DNA of 64,000 nt from Takakia lepidozioides (taxonomy: Eukaryota; Streptophyta; Takakiopsida; Takakiales; Takakiaceae), in NCBI GenBank assembly GCA_030704615.1, contig CM060733.1:28768001-28832000 (forward strand), written 5' to 3'. Below the pieces are notes generated by a model. That model was not told the origin of the DNA. It saw only the letters and a program-made list of their open reading frames with translations, and ran no database searches. Every line of letters starts with the position of its first letter. Within the stretch, counting starts at the first letter, position 1. This document shows positions 34,311 to 47,221 of the stretch, one piece after another. Made by a program: the position numbers and the translations under genes.

Positions 34311-35686
34311 AATTGTCGACATTGATGTTATCAAAGCGAAACAATATCAGACCTTCTCAGATTCTGTGATAAAATTCACGGCACAAGAAGGAATATCCTG
34401 GTTTTATTGATGATCTAAATGACAGATGTACATGTTAACTTTGTTGTTAAAGGAAATTTCAGTAAGCAAAAGTATCATCATTTGTTATTATGTCTACATT
34501 GTCCTGTGAATCATTTCAATCAATATCGCTATATTTTCTGCTTACTGTGTGTTTGGTGTTATTTTCGGACAAGGGAACAAATACATTTTCCGAGTTCTAT
34601 TTAGCATCACATTTCAATAACATTAGAATTGTATTTTGTATCAACTGCAACTATTTTGTTTTCGTTGCATGAAATTATTGCGATATTTTTTCTTTTAAGG
34701 CTCTCTTTTCTCAATGCGAAACCCACCGCTGCTTAGATTTGTGCCCATATCACCAAGTATTTCTCAATGCGAAATTCGCCGCCATCGCTATAGGTTTAGG
34801 GTTTCTGGCTACACTATTGAAGGTTTCGCCTCACTGGATTGGTGCAGATGTACCATATAAATGCACCAGTCCTCTATATCCACTTATGATTTTATTCCAT
34901 TATGAAAACATATAACTCCTATGACCGAGGTTAAAAAATCATAAAACTCCCATGACCGTGGGTTGTGCTAACGCGCGCGTGAGCATGCTCACCGCTGTGC
35001 TCACGCGATACCAACCCCCGTATAGAACACTATTTTAACTAATTCTGGACTTTTGTTTGGTCCAGAAATAATACAAGATATATGAATAATTATAATCTAT
35101 AATAGAAATAAAGAGATATATCTATAATTATTTGACTATTTGTGCACTATATAACAACAAATTATGTAATCCTCCACACATTCTACGCAAAAATACAAGT
35201 ATGTATTGTGGTCTTAGATGAACATCCACTGCCAAGTTAGCCCCAATGCCGCCTAGGGTCAGGGTGCGGACCCTACCTGCGGTAGACCCATCCTCGTGGC
35301 AAACCCACCGGGGCCCGGTCATGGAGGTCATGGATCGCAGCGGGGCCACCTAGGGGCGTCCGACGTCCGTGCATGGGCATGCTACCTGGCTCACACGTGA
35401 GCCTTAAACTCCCAATTATTCAACAATGAGAAGCATCTCCCCCCCTATTTCATTAACTATCACCAACCTGGGCCCACCTCTTCACATGCCCTCGTTCTCC
35501 TCACTCCACAATCCTTGCCCGCCCCTCCCACACCACTAAACCACCTATGCAGGGCTTTTGGCGGGCCTCCTAGAGCCATAACCCGCCTATAGAGGTCTTG
35601 GGATAGGCCTAGGGAGAACCAAACACACCTAGGCAAGTCTTGGGCCGGATAAGACGCACGGATGGGCCCGGCGGTCAGGGTTGGAC
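34311..35686. other. AT-rich intergenic sequence with short palindromes
   Basis: Contains 'tcaatgcgaaa' phrases related to the satellite and the 14-bp palindrome GTGAGCATGCTCAC near 34980. 35215-35400 is GC-rich and has an unmatched 73-codon minus ORF. No gene is supported. Confidence 0.4.
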
Positions 35687-36274
35687 GTTCACAGCAGATT
35701 AGGCACAAATTAAATTTAAAAAAAATGCCTAAGCAAATCTGTGATTTTCCAAAGATTTATGCATAAAAGGTTGGAAAAATAATATGAAAGTGCCTAATTA
35801 AGTAAAATTGTCTAAAAAATTTCTTAGGTCCATACAACCTCCAAAGGACCTTCCAATGAGTCCCAAACATCCTGCATATGCTCATCATTGAAGTCTTCAT
35901 CCCAATTCAAGTTAGGCACATCTGAGTCTTCAATGTGCAAATTTCCAAGGCAGCGACTCATGCTCTCCACCACGTCAACATCAAGATAGAAATTTGGAAC
36001 CTCTGAGCAACTAAGAGTTCTTTCCACTTCCACTTGAGGAGCTGTGGGCTGTAGACAAAGGCTATGTAAAATTGGCTCTCATAGCCTCACACTGAAACTG
36101 AATAAGGGTGACATAACAAAAAAGCGGGTAACACTTATCCAGGGTTGACTGTAATACATTCCTAATGTTTGGAAAATACCTAGGTGAGGTGCCTAAATAA
36201 TAAAAACGAATCTGCCCAATAATATTTCAAATTTAATAATTATTAGGCACTGGGGTGCCTAATCTGCTATGAAC
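35687..36274. mobile_element. 588-bp inverted-repeat element (MITE-like)
   Basis: The ends are inverted repeats, GTTCACAGCAGATTAGGCAC on the left and the complement of GTTCATAGCAGATTAGGCAC on the right (19 of 20). The interior is AT-rich. A minus ORF of 69 codons (35824-36033) is acidic and Asp/Glu-rich (DSDVPNLNWDEDFNDE) and might be a remnant of a transposase tail; I cannot name it. No clear target duplication was seen. Confidence 0.65.
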
Positions 36275-38213
36275 CTACGGTACGGTGGTATATATCCGGC
36301 TCAGCACAGGGAAATTCCCTGTCCGTAATAAGACAAGATATGTCTAACGTGGAATTTCCCTGTAAGACACCCCGCATCGGGAAAGTCTGCTCCAGAAGAC
36401 CCGTAAAAGCACAAAGGAAAAAGCCAAAAAATCTTTACGATTCAAGTGAGATTCCGAGTCAAATCCTCTTACCATGTTAGGTGGTATTATATTCTCCCGG
36501 TTGTGCCAAAGTTACTTGGAAAGAGGTTATTTTATTCGCTCATGTCGCATTCCATAGGACGAGGAGGGGAGTGAGGACCGGGAAAAGGGGATTCCATAGG
36601 ACGAGGAGAGGAGCGAGGACCAGGAACGGGGAGCAAGCCACGTTCCATAAGGCGAGGAGGGGACCGGGACAAGGGAGCGGGGACCAAGAACAAGGAGCGA
36701 GGACAAGGGATCGAGGATAGGGGAGCAAGACTGGGAACAAGGAGGGGGAGCGGCGATATTGGACTTAGGATCATTTTGGAGATGAAAAAGTATATTCATC
36801 AGTCCCATGTGCATCCAATCAGTCACCGTGATTTCATGGCCACGAATTGAACTTCAGATTTCGTTTTTGCAATATTCATCACCTAGCCACCACACTACCA
36901 TCCACTTCCACTAACGGCCAACTTCCTTGTCTCGGCCATAGGCCAAGTTGGCACTAGATGACAAAAATGACACCCCGCTTTCATGCCTGAGCGCGAATTT
37001 GGCGCGAGAGTTCATGGCTGATATTGGTAATTGCTTTTGACCTGCTGTACTAGGTTACCATGTCTCTTCTACCTACTGTGAAGGTCACCTGTGTGCACAT
37101 TGCTTGCCTCGGCACTCTTTGATTACGGGACCCACCCTTTGACCGGCTCAATTGGTCCCGGCGCCTTGGACGGCGAGGCAGACTACATTCCTTTTGAATC
37201 CTATGCACATAAAAGCAACGAGCCATGCCACCAGTCGGCCATTCTCCACAGACGTCGGCAATCCTTAGATAACTTGGCCGATTTGGCCTAGACATGGAAC
37301 TTGGCCCTAACCTTTGATTTCCTAATGCTTTATTCTACAAATACAGGCTGGCATGTGAGAGGGGAGCAAGGGGGGGTCTGGGTTGGGGATTTCACACTGC
37401 GCCCTCCAGGAAAGTCGCCGGTACGGCCATCCCCGGCGACAGTACCCATCCCGGGGCTACCTTACTAGCAAGGCTCCAACGCTTGCATTCAACTCGTTGG
37501 GTAAGCGTAGTATGCTCCCAGTGAAATGGGCCTAGGGTGTTTCCTTTACTTTTGATTTTTACTTTTTTTAATCTCTTATCTAGGATTTTGGCTACATGGT
37601 TTCACCACGTTTGGAGGGGTAGAGCGGAGGTTGCTTCGCAGGGCTATTAAAATATATATCCTGATAAACTCCGATGGCCAATTTGCCACAGTGCATGTTT
37701 GGAACACGAGAAATTCAGCCAACAGAGAAAACATCATCTGAATAGCAACCAAATGTGTACTCCGAGCCGATCACATGAGACTTGATTATTCTAGCGACTA
37801 CTCTAATGTGCTTTGTTACAGGCATGGGCTGCTTTGCAAGTGACAAGGTGTTAAAGCTACTGGGATGTCCTGCCCTGCGACGTTTATACCTTTACAAGAT
37901 AATATTGGCTCAAGAGAGCACTGCCTTCCGAGGTGGTCGGTTGATGTAGCAGCATGGGGCTTCATAAAACCAATACCTATAGTTCCTGGTCTTGGACCGC
38001 CTGCCATGTGAGATGGTCCTGTGGGTTTCCAACCCAGGGACGATCTCTGAAAAGCTCTTTTTCAATATCCCTGCCTGCTTCTCTTCTGCTACTGGGGAAT
38101 AGAAAGCCTTCTTGCAGACTGCACACGCACTCTCTCTATGGGGCACCGATTAGTCTCTGGTCATAGGCCAACCCATAAAACAACGAAATAAAGTTTAGGC
38201 ACGCTGCATATGC
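36275..38213. other. Intergenic, with a purine-rich repeat
   Basis: 36545-36735 is a degenerate purine repeat (units like 'ggagcgaggaccgggaa' and 'ccataggacgaggagggga'), open in several frames but not a gene. The rest up to 38213 shows no recognisable coding content; its right end should include the COBRA-like 3' UTR. Confidence 0.45.
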
Positions 38214-41200
38214 CTACAGAAAGAAAAGGGTAAAAGCAGCAACCATCGAAACCAGCAGAGGCGCGCCCACTCTGAATGTAGCTGAACTTCTGTTTGGTAG
38301 AGTCGGATAGTCCTGAGGATCAGGAAGCACACAATCATCCCCATTGAAGTAGACACGACGGGGAAAAGCCCACCCATCGCTGAATGTAAATGATGAATCC
38401 TTCCTGAACAGTAGTTCAGACTGAACATTTCCATCTCGGCCGGCGTGCATGAGCCAGTCATTGTAATACTTTATACCCCAGAAAACAGCCGAATCATCTG
38501 CACCAACAAACAAAATTACAGATGTCCAAATATAATCAGCTCTAGCGGTTGAAGATTCTTATTTCAGCCATCCAGTCGTACACTTACATATTCATCTCCT
38601 CCTAATCAACATAACACCTGGCTTTGCTGAAATATCTTGAGGTGCTCAAAATGTGAGTACGTACAGACGAAATGACTTGTCTACTCCATGTTGTGGCCTA
38701 CAAGCAAACTGCACGCGCTAGCCGTTGGTGCATGGTCCCAGATCAAAATGTTTTTTATTTTGCTTTGCAGAAAATTTTGGCACTCCTGTGATGCCTGTGT
38801 GCAAATGCATATTATACATTTCAGTTATAATTGCACACAAAAGAATTGAATGACTGCAACTAGCTTTTCGGCCCTAGATTTCCTTCAAAGTAGACTTTTA
38901 TCAAAGATTACTAACTCAGGTGCTTCCGGCTTTACGATTTTAGGAAAAGTAGGACACTCACTTCTGTGTGACCCGTATGGATGCAATAGCTTGTAGCTGA
39001 AGCTGAAAGCCTCTGTGAAGTTGTCAAAGTTTGGGTGCTGAAGTGCTAGAGTCCACCGTGTGAAATTTCGGGACAAGTCACGATTTGTGATGGTGACTTT
39101 GACTCGCCAATACTCCTTATAATTAGTCTTAACATGCCAGTGAATTTTCACAGGACACATATCCCTGGTACAAAACATTGTATCAGGCTGGTTGACATCT
39201 CCGGTGCTTATAGCAGGAATATGAGAATACCGCGTTCTCCTGCAATCCATCTTTCCATTGTGTTAGTACGCAAAGACATTAGCCACACAGTGAGGATCTA
39301 GCTAGCTCGAGTGTCTTAGGTTTAAAGTATAATGAGATGTAACATGCTGAAGTCTTGTCTTAGACTACAAACAACTTTCCAAGAAGTTTGAAATTGTTTG
39401 CAGTCCCTTATTTGAAGAATGTGCAAGCGTGGTGCTTGGCATAGCTAGGCCACTTTCAACATACTACACTCCCAAGGTGCTAGCTGACTGAATTTGGGAG
39501 CTCCCCAAAATTAGTGTTGTTTCGACTTAAGCCCCCTGATACATTTAAGTCTTCCATAAATATTTGCACTCTAAGCACACTGACCAGTTAAAACGAAATT
39601 GGCTACTGTGTTTTGTTGAACGTGAACAAAAATGATAAAAAAGTGAAGGCTAGAGGATCTCTCATCTGTTTGGAACAAGAAATCATTGAGGCCGGGCTCT
39701 TACGGATCCAAGCAGGCCTCTAAGTTGGAATCGGCAGTTCTCAAAGCTGTTGAGGTAGATGCACAGGCGCATGCACATTCCGCGCAAGGGATAATGGTGT
39801 CGTTGTAGAAGGTTGACAAGGACACACAGCATGTTGGTGCCTTCTGCGCCAAGTACTGGGAATAGGTGCATGTAACATTCCAAGTCACTGCACCCGTGAA
39901 GCAAATACAGTTCACACACGTTCTTAACCTCTTATCTGATTTTGCTGACAGCTACCTGCAGTGGACGGACTAACATTCCTAATCTTGAGGATAGATGTCA
40001 GGCATGCTGCTACTCCCAGGACATTGCACGCTTTTGGATATACCACGGGGATAAGAGCCACCAGTGGCCGAGCACATAACAAGATCCATAATGCAACGGA
40101 TGAACAACAACTTTTCTTTTCCGCGGATTTAATTTGTCTAACTCACTGAATGAAGATTGTGGTACATGTCGATCATCCCTTCAGCGCATGCACTGTGTCA
40201 GAAGATAGAAAGAGACAGAATACATTTCTCAGCATATAATTACTCGAACCCCGTTTAGATTGGACAAGGAGAGGGAACGCACTGAAAGCTTGGGTGAATC
40301 TTCTCCCGTCTTCCGAAGGAAACAAGCTTGCCTTCACCTTCATAGCAGGTCCGCAGGTGTATCCAGGTCCAGGCGGCGCTCGAAGCGTGAAATTCTTCGG
40401 TAAGACAACTGTGGTGTTTGTGTTCCCTGACTTCCCCACCTTTATCTGGAAAGCAGAGAGTGCAGTCGCAGGATCTTGAGCATAGGAAGATAGCACCCCA
40501 CCTCGACAGCAGTTTGCAACTTGTTGAGTATAAGAAACATCTGGAAGCAGATCTTCAACAGCCGGATTGGGAGCACAACAGTGTGGTACAGGTGAAACGT
40601 GAAATTGAGAGCAGTCGCTCTGGAACGTAGTTTGTGCTCCAACCATGGTCCAGATAACCTCCTTCCTTGCCCAATGCCAGCCAACTGTCCAGCCAGGGGC
40701 GGAAATATGTCGATATTTTTGCCAGTTGAATATTGTAACCATAGCCTGCACGGGATCAGTGTCCATCGATCATCAGTACAGTTGCTTATCATCTCACTTG
40801 CTCTGGAAAATTTAACAGCATTTTTAGCGAAAACAGTTGACCACCTTCCCAAGAGGAGGTGGCGGATCAGACATTCCATGCATCTTCAATTTTGACAAAG
40901 GTTTTTTATCTACTTTCTTCCTTTGACACCTTTAGGACCAGCCATATTTCAGACGTGCGGCTTCATTACTCTGAAAAATGAAAGTGCTCACTGTCCAATA
41001 GAACGTAGAGAAAAGAATTTGTACAATGTAGCCATCGTCAGTCCATTCCGTGATATCCCACTTGATGGTAATATTCCCATTTGGATCCAAAAGATCAAAA
41101 GCCTCTGCACATGCGCAAAGTTGGCACAGGATAGATGAGTTTTAGATTTGAAGTGAGCAACCACAAAATCAAATGGAATGATAAGATTTGGAGAGACTCA

Positions 41201-41364
41201 GCCTAGAAGACTATATGTTCCTCAAGCCTTCTGGGAATTACAACATTTTAAATAGACTCCTCAACATGGCCAATGACCCGAATCGCAACAGCACCTGCAT
41301 TCTGGAAAGCAAATAAGAGGATGACCGCTGCTGCAAAGCTGTTCAAACACCAGCACTTCTTCAT
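38214..41364 (-). CDS. COBRA-like GPI-anchored protein
   Basis: Family role: GPI-anchored extracellular protein that influences cellulose deposition and oriented cell expansion. Exons on the minus strand: 41364-41295, 41104-41025, 40745-40283, 39887-39704, 39239-38962, 38497-38214; 1,359 nt, 452 residues, usual for the family. A signal peptide (NSFAAAVILLFAFQNA) precedes the N-terminal domain (DPNGNITIKWDITEW, NWQKYRHI). Then come KEVIWTMVGAQTT, a Cys-rich centre (PHCCAPNP, VANCCRGGV), the hallmark CCVSLSTFYN with CAECACACAS, CPVKIHWHVKTNYKEYWRVKV, PNFDNFTEAFSF, NVQSELLFRKD and RVYFNGDDC. A hydrophobic tail (VGAPLLVSMVAAFTLFFL) after a small-residue omega region fits GPI attachment. Every junction keeps frame and no lesion is seen. 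Confidence 0.95.
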
Positions 41365-42082
41365 ATTCGTTTGACGCTCTTATCCACGTGTAGATTCATC
41401 AGATTTCATGATGACATATTGGTTACCACAATATTAATCACCGGCACCACTTGTGCTGCCTCCCAAAGCCTGTAACCTCCATGATTCGGATGCCAGTTAT
41501 TACTGGAGCATGCAGCATTGACTAAAAAGGAGAAATGCGCCGCGTCCCGATCGGACAATGCCTCTATCTACAAACCGAGACTCATCCCAACGCAAATACT
41601 TACGATTGTTGACAGTATAATATCTAACGCTTTGAACGACAGAGACACGCAGACGCAAGTGCTAAAACTATTACCACAAGAACAAAGAACAGAATAATCA
41701 CCGCTGCCTGTAAGTTCTTGCCCCGCCGCCATTACCACTCCGTGTTAGCATGCAGCAAGAACAACTTTAGAGAGAACTTAGAAGCTCCTTGGCGGGCAGA
41801 AGAGAATAGAAGCGACCGTAGCCCACGTGTCTCTCCCCTGATGGCCATACACAGTTCAAATTTCGAATTGGCGACACTCGTGGAGAATTTCATTCATGTT
41901 TCTGTAGTAATATTATCCGTAAGACGGCCATTCAACTGTTCATCGCTTTTTCTCTCTGTGACTAGTCTTTTCAATGCTTTTGGTTTAAAGGGAAACCTTG
42001 AGCTCTACATATATTTAAAATATAGAGGATGCTGTGAAGAGGCTCTAAGAAGCTGGTTGCACTGATTGGAGATCCAGCAGTG
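41365..42082. other. COBRA-like upstream region and methyltransferase 3' flank
   Basis: No coding match. Both neighbours are on the minus strand, so this short interval should hold the COBRA-like promoter and 5' UTR and the 3' end of the methyltransferase transcript. Confidence 0.4.
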
Positions 42083-45000
42083 TCAACAGTTGCGAGCAGT
42101 GCCCAGAATGTGAGGTGCAATTAGAGAAGCTCCTTGCACGATCACTCTTTGAATGTCCATGTCTGCAAAATTGGCGGCCTCGATGAAGCTCAGTGTATCC
42201 CGCGTTAGATGGCACCCATCGGCTACCAGCTGCTGTACAGGATCCAGCAGATTTTGCCAAAACCTCAATGCACTGCCCTCTGTCAAACCAACAACAATCT
42301 GGTAAAGATATCATGCAGATGTTGATTCCATCACTGCTCTAGCCCCCAATCTGCCACATATGTGGGACTGCCAATATCACAAGATCACCGTGCAGAGCAG
42401 CCAGAGACCAACAGAGACTCAGAAAGGGAGAGAGGTAAAACAAAGAGATCCCATTGCATGTAATGAAATTCAGCATGGCAGGCATACCAGGTGCAGACAC
42501 GTGCTCAACAAATAAAAATATGCCTCCTGGCTTCAGCACCCTTTGCATCTCTGCAAGACAGCTTGTAAGTTCATGTGAATGAAATTTGCATTGCACTTAT
42601 CCCTACTGATCCTCTTCACTCTTAGAGCTCAAAGAACAAGTGCCATTCAGCTACTGGCGAGGTATTACCTCACGAAATTGGATTCATAGAGATTTCAAGT
42701 CTCAGGGAAATTGGCCAACAAAAATGCTCAAGTCACTTTGCCACTGACTATATTCCCTATCCTTCTGGTCAAAACCAACCTTTTAGGAAAAGAAAATAAT
42801 TGAGGATGATGGAAGTACACAACTTGAGTTGCTCAAAAGATGTCGGTGGCCTGAGGAGGACAGAGTACCTTTTAGGGTCGAAGAGATGTCAGAGACGGAG
42901 CACAAAACCAGTGTGCTAACCACCGCATCCACACTCGAGTCACGAACTGGTAGCTTCTCCCCTACCTGTGAACCGCTCGCCAACTTGTATTATCTACTCC
43001 CTCTCTCAAAAGAGGAAAATTGACTTTGCCCGGAAGCAGTGGGTCTTACATTGGTTCTGGCCTTCCCAGATTTTCCTAGAGAGCTCTCAACTCCAGCATC
43101 AGTTTGATACGATTACTAGAGTTTGGACCCAAGGCTTGTCGATCTGGGGAAAAAAGAGGTGCAGTGACAGGCCGTTTGATACGTTTGAGGGGGGACTCTT
43201 GTTGGGCAGGTATCCATTACAAGTGCAGCAGAAAACATTCACAAGAGTCCATGTCCTGGCTTCAGACCAAACATGCAGATCCCCTGTTTCCCAGCTGGTT
43301 CACTTACATACTCCTAGAAATTCAGCTTGAAAGATTTGTGGTCATGTCGCTCTTTGAGAGCACAGACAGCAACAACAATACTGCTGGCTAGCAAGGAGTT
43401 CAGTCTCTGATACCAGTCATTTTGCTGAATTCAGTGCTACTGCCATCCAGGGTCGGTTACTTGAGACCCCCAAAATGAGCACTACCAGCACTTAATTGTG
43501 ACTCTTTTAGTAACTTGACCTTGTCTGCTCACATGCAACGAGTTTGCACAAGTGCTTCCACTGTCTCTTTCAATCCAAAGAAGCCTTGTTGGTGAATGTC
43601 TCTATTTGTCCAACTGTACATAGTGAGACCCATCTCCAGAATCTGAGCATTACATGTGTCCGAAGGTCCATTCACCGAAAGTGAAGATAAGAAAGAGAAA
43701 AAGAAAGAAACTTCATAATGTCCATGGGAAGCACCAGGTAATTGGCACAAGGTAGAACAACACATTAAAACTACGGAGAGAGGTTATGGATGTACCGCAT
43801 GCACAAATTCAAACTGAGAAGGAGTTAAGCCAACAGAAGCAGCAGCAGCTCCAGCAAATCTGGCCATGTGTTCATTGGGATCAACCCCTATCACCTTCTT
43901 GATATGAGGGCGCCTCCCATAGAAAGACAAGTTGGGGCCGGTGCCTATGCCAATCTCCATCACTGTTGTAACACTGTCATCCAGGTGTCTGAACAGCTGC
44001 TGCTTGTAGCCTGCCATCTTCCCCCTGCCAGAATGCTGTTAAGAAGAGAGTGGATAGAGATGCAAATTTCAACACCTAACCCTTCACTATCCCCAATATT
44101 TATGGAGAATGTTTGTCATGGGTAAGTAACGATCACGTGCAAAACTGCCCTACCTTTCTCCCATCCAGCAGCATCCTGGTTGCAGACTGAGTTATAAACT
44201 CACTACTCTCAGACACGACAGTGACATTCAGCAGTACGAAGTGATGACATTCAGCCGCATGCACACACAGATATTTGGTGAGGGGAAGGGCAGGTGGAAA
44301 AGAAGGAAGAATGTAAGAACGCAAACTGGTTCATACTTGCACAAAGATTAGGTTAGATTTCACCTGGGCTTCATATGGGCGCATGCTGGTGTCCACGACT
44401 TGGGCATAAAACTCCTCGTACCAGCCTGGCCTTGCTGGGTGCACTGCCTCCAGCATTGCCTGCCACACATCATACCTTTTAGAACCCATTCCATTGCATA
44501 ACAAAAATAGGTGAGTGACAGGGTATTGAGTGCTTGAGATACGAGCGGGTGTAGACATCGTCCAAGGAAAAAAAAGAGCCTGTATAACGTCTGGAAAGAG
44601 AGGGATTACAGTGGGATCCATGTCCTTGACGGCATATGCAGCCTGTGTCTCCTTATCTCGTACCCCACTGACAAGGGTCCCTCCCAGTGAAGCAAGCAAG
44701 CTCCGACGGCTACAGCTGTGGCACCCACACCAGTTTTTTCTTCCTATCTTGTCACCCCCTCTTGTATGTTGAGGCAAGCCTTCCTCCTCTGTTTCAGCCA
44801 GTAAAGCTCAAAACTTTCAGCACAACAATGCCCGTGATGACAGTTGAATGCAGTTCATTTGATGATCATCTAAGGTGCCATCACCTAGGCCAGTTATTGT
44901 TATCAATACAGGCTAGGCGTTTCTTGTGGCAACTACCAGAGGAGGAGGCATCTTCACCAAACCTGAATAATTAAGGCAACAGTGTCCATATATGGCTCTA

Positions 45001-45695
45001 TGGGGGTTCGGTGTGAAGATGAATCCGACTCAATCTAGTTATTTGGAAAGCTCTCAACAGATGCCACAAGCGGCCCGAGACCATTTTCGAAAATCCAAGC
45101 AACCTTCACGAGAGTTTGAATTGTTTCAGCGAAATGCACACACCATCGGATAAGCTGTAGTAGTAGCTTTACAAAATCAATCAAAACAATTTATATAAAT
45201 AGACGCATACCCAATGTCTTCACAAGAAATGTACACCACTAATCTGTTCTAGCCTCGAGATCAGAACCCAGACTTAAAACATTGCAAGCCAACTGACATC
45301 GGACCAACATGCAGGAACGTGACATTTAGATACTTTTGGTCCGGCCAACCCTGCCAAAGGTGCCAAAAAAACTAATAGTTGTCAATAACTATCAACTCAC
45401 CAGATTTCAAAGAGGCAAGGAGAATCATATCCCTCCTTTTGCAAACCTTCATCTCCATGAGGTACTCGCATAAGGTCCTCAGTCGACTTGCCTTCATCGA
45501 CCGAACATTGATAGACTTTGCAGCAGCTGCTGGACGAAGACAAGCCCATGACAGCAAATCCCCAGAGAAAGGTAACGCATCTGGAGAAAAGACAACATAA
45601 TTTGATGGCATGAACGGGGAAGTGAACCGAGAATGCATGCAGCTCAACGGAACATAGTCGGCCGAAGCTCCCCAGCTGAAGCCCAGGGCAGCCAT
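42083..45695 (-). CDS. METTL7-like SAM-dependent methyltransferase, probably plastid-targeted
   Basis: Plant class I methyltransferase resembling the Arabidopsis At1g69523 group; substrate unknown. Exons on the minus strand: 45695-45401, 44788-44364, 44017-43796, 42965-42869, 42550-42488, 42279-42083; 1,299 nt, 432 residues. The first roughly 90 residues are rich in Ser, Ala and Arg with few acids, as in a transit peptide. A twin-Arg stretch (SRRSLLASLGGTLVSG) may be a thylakoid-type signal. Core: SMRPYEAQ then MAGYKQQLF, motif I VMEIGIGTGPNLSFYG, VIGVDPNEHMARF, LPVRDSSVDAVVSTLVLCSV, MQRVLKPGGIFLFVEHV, and a C-terminal helical part ending TARNC. The exon 1-2 join uses a GTGAGT donor at 45400 and keeps frame; the AAG acceptor before 44017 is chosen by homology. 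Function beyond methyl transfer is not inferable. Confidence 0.88.
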
Positions 45696-46630
45696 AGCCG
45701 AACTCTAAGTAGACTGTCTGAAATCCCCCGCCCCCTGAATCACCTCTATAAAATCCTGTCTTTCGTCACCTACTGGAAAATGTCTCCGTTAGTGTCGTTT
45801 CTTAACGGAGAGTCAACGGTCTGAGGATTCTATCCATCCATCTGTTGGATGAAGTGATATTGCTAACCAGTTGTAGTCACCGCATGCATGCACCGTATGT
45901 AGTTTATTATTGGTGAGAGGCAGGAATGATTATGGTGCCACGCTTCTATGGAAGATCTGTTTCTGGCTGTTTCTATTTCTCCAGCTACATAGCATTTGAT
46001 GAACCTCGGCCGTCTACCTCTCTCTCTTTCGGTTAAGAGCTTGTTACTTAAGGTCCCTGCAATGTTCTTTCTTGCAACCTGTTTCTTTTGTCCCGTAAGC
46101 TCTTTGAGATTTCCAGGGATGTTATGAACTAACTATATATCTCTCTCTCACGGCGCAGTGGTATATCTGTCGTCGAATGGGGGGCTGGGGGCCTGCAGCA
46201 GCAGTGCTGGAAACAACACCGTCTGAATTAGGAGCGAAGTAGCTGCATGATGTCTACACACCCATCCCCTACCTGAGACATGAGCAATTAAAATCCAGGT
46301 GCAGCTCTTCAGTTCTTTGAGGGTTGATCATAGTCATTCCACAGAGACTACATGCTCTTGAGGATATGTCATAGCAGTGCTATGACATGCATTTTTTGGT
46401 CGATTCGTTACTCAATTTTTCCTAGGACCGATTGCAATAAAACAACATGCATGCATCAATCATATCAACTCCATATCAATCCACGGTTCAATTCAATATA
46501 ATAGTTTCAAACTACATCTCAATCTGATGATATACATGTTCTGACCAGCGACAAACTAAGTTAACTTTAGCCTTAGAACTATTCCTAACTGTAAATAATG
46601 AATTATGAAGTGCACGCAGATCATTTTCCT
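45696..46630. other. Intergenic, methyltransferase upstream region
   Basis: No recognisable coding or RNA content. The part near 45700 should include the methyltransferase promoter. Confidence 0.4.
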
Positions 46631-47221
46631 TCAGCACATGGGTGTTGTGCGCTGAACAAAGTCCCAAACACTGTCGAAGCCACGGAGCCTCATCTTCATT
46701 ATTTTGTGAGGTGCATCATAACCCTCAGGTGGGCTAGAATCAATAATCAAGTTTTTCACCATTCGTGGGTCGATGTAAGAAAGCAGATCCTCAAATTCGT
46801 CAAGTGAGATATTCCCTGCCCACTCTATTGTTTCTCCCATGTAGCCCCTGCACGAGTAAATCTTGCAGATGTTTAAGATGAGATTATCAACTACGCCAAG
46901 GTGTATATGCAAAAGTATGGACGCCACTTGTTGCGGTCGATCCATAGTGTATGGGTCCCACAGATTTTGAAGCTCCACTTTCATGGTCTTGGATCTCTGA
47001 TCATATGTCCAACAATCGGCCCAATCATCGAATGTTGCCTTTAGAATTTCCTCTTGGATATCTTGATGTTGGTCTCGCAGGCTCTCCAGTGAACCCACTG
47101 CTGCTTCGTCTTTTCTGTTTCTCTCTGTCTTCGCCATCTTCTCCATCTTCTCCATCTTCTTACGCTGTACTTTTGCTTCTCTCTTTAGTTGTCTCTTCGA
47201 TTTCATAATCATGCTTTGCAT
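46631..47221 (-). CDS. Uncharacterised 196-residue protein
   Basis: Single uninterrupted ORF; I do not recognise the family. The first 40 residues are strongly basic and heptad-like (KSKRQLKREAKVQRKKMEK), suggesting a coiled coil or nuclear signal. The remainder is acidic to neutral with regularly spaced Trp and Leu (DDWADCWTYDQ, LQNLWDPYTMD, ILLHIHLGVVDNLILNICKI) and looks folded and helical. It has no signal peptide or membrane segment. It lies between the methyltransferase gene and element C. It could be a lineage-specific gene or a chance ORF; the biased but non-repetitive composition favours a real product. Confidence 0.45.
   Translation of the reverse strand: MQSMIMKSKRQLKREAKVQRKKMEKMEKMAKTERNRKDEAAVGSLESLRDQHQDIQEEILKATFDDWADCWTYDQRSKTMKVELQNLWDPYTMDRPQQVASILLHIHLGVVDNLILNICKIYSCRGYMGETIEWAGNISLDEFEDLLSYIDPRMVKNLIIDSSPPEGYDAPHKIMKMRLRGFDSVWDFVQRTTPMC

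Larger units (their letters stand above)
22494..35023. mobile_element. Putative non-autonomous DNA element bounded by inverted ends, carrying the satellite
   Basis: The left end (22494-22546) and the reverse complement of the right end (about 34960-35023) share TTGGTAT, then a core built around AGCATGCTCACG and AGCACAA, in the same order with short indels. Between them, minus the 9.7-kb retrotransposon, lie about 2.8 kb of AT-rich DNA dominated by a 117-bp tandem repeat and scattered 'gcgaaac' motifs. No transposase is seen. Exact ends and target duplication were not resolved, and the inverted similarity is short, so this is tentative. Confidence 0.35.

Noticed and set aside
36481-36826. ORFs of 66-99 codons on both strands
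   Set aside because: Low-complexity purine repeat, open in most frames, with no domain.
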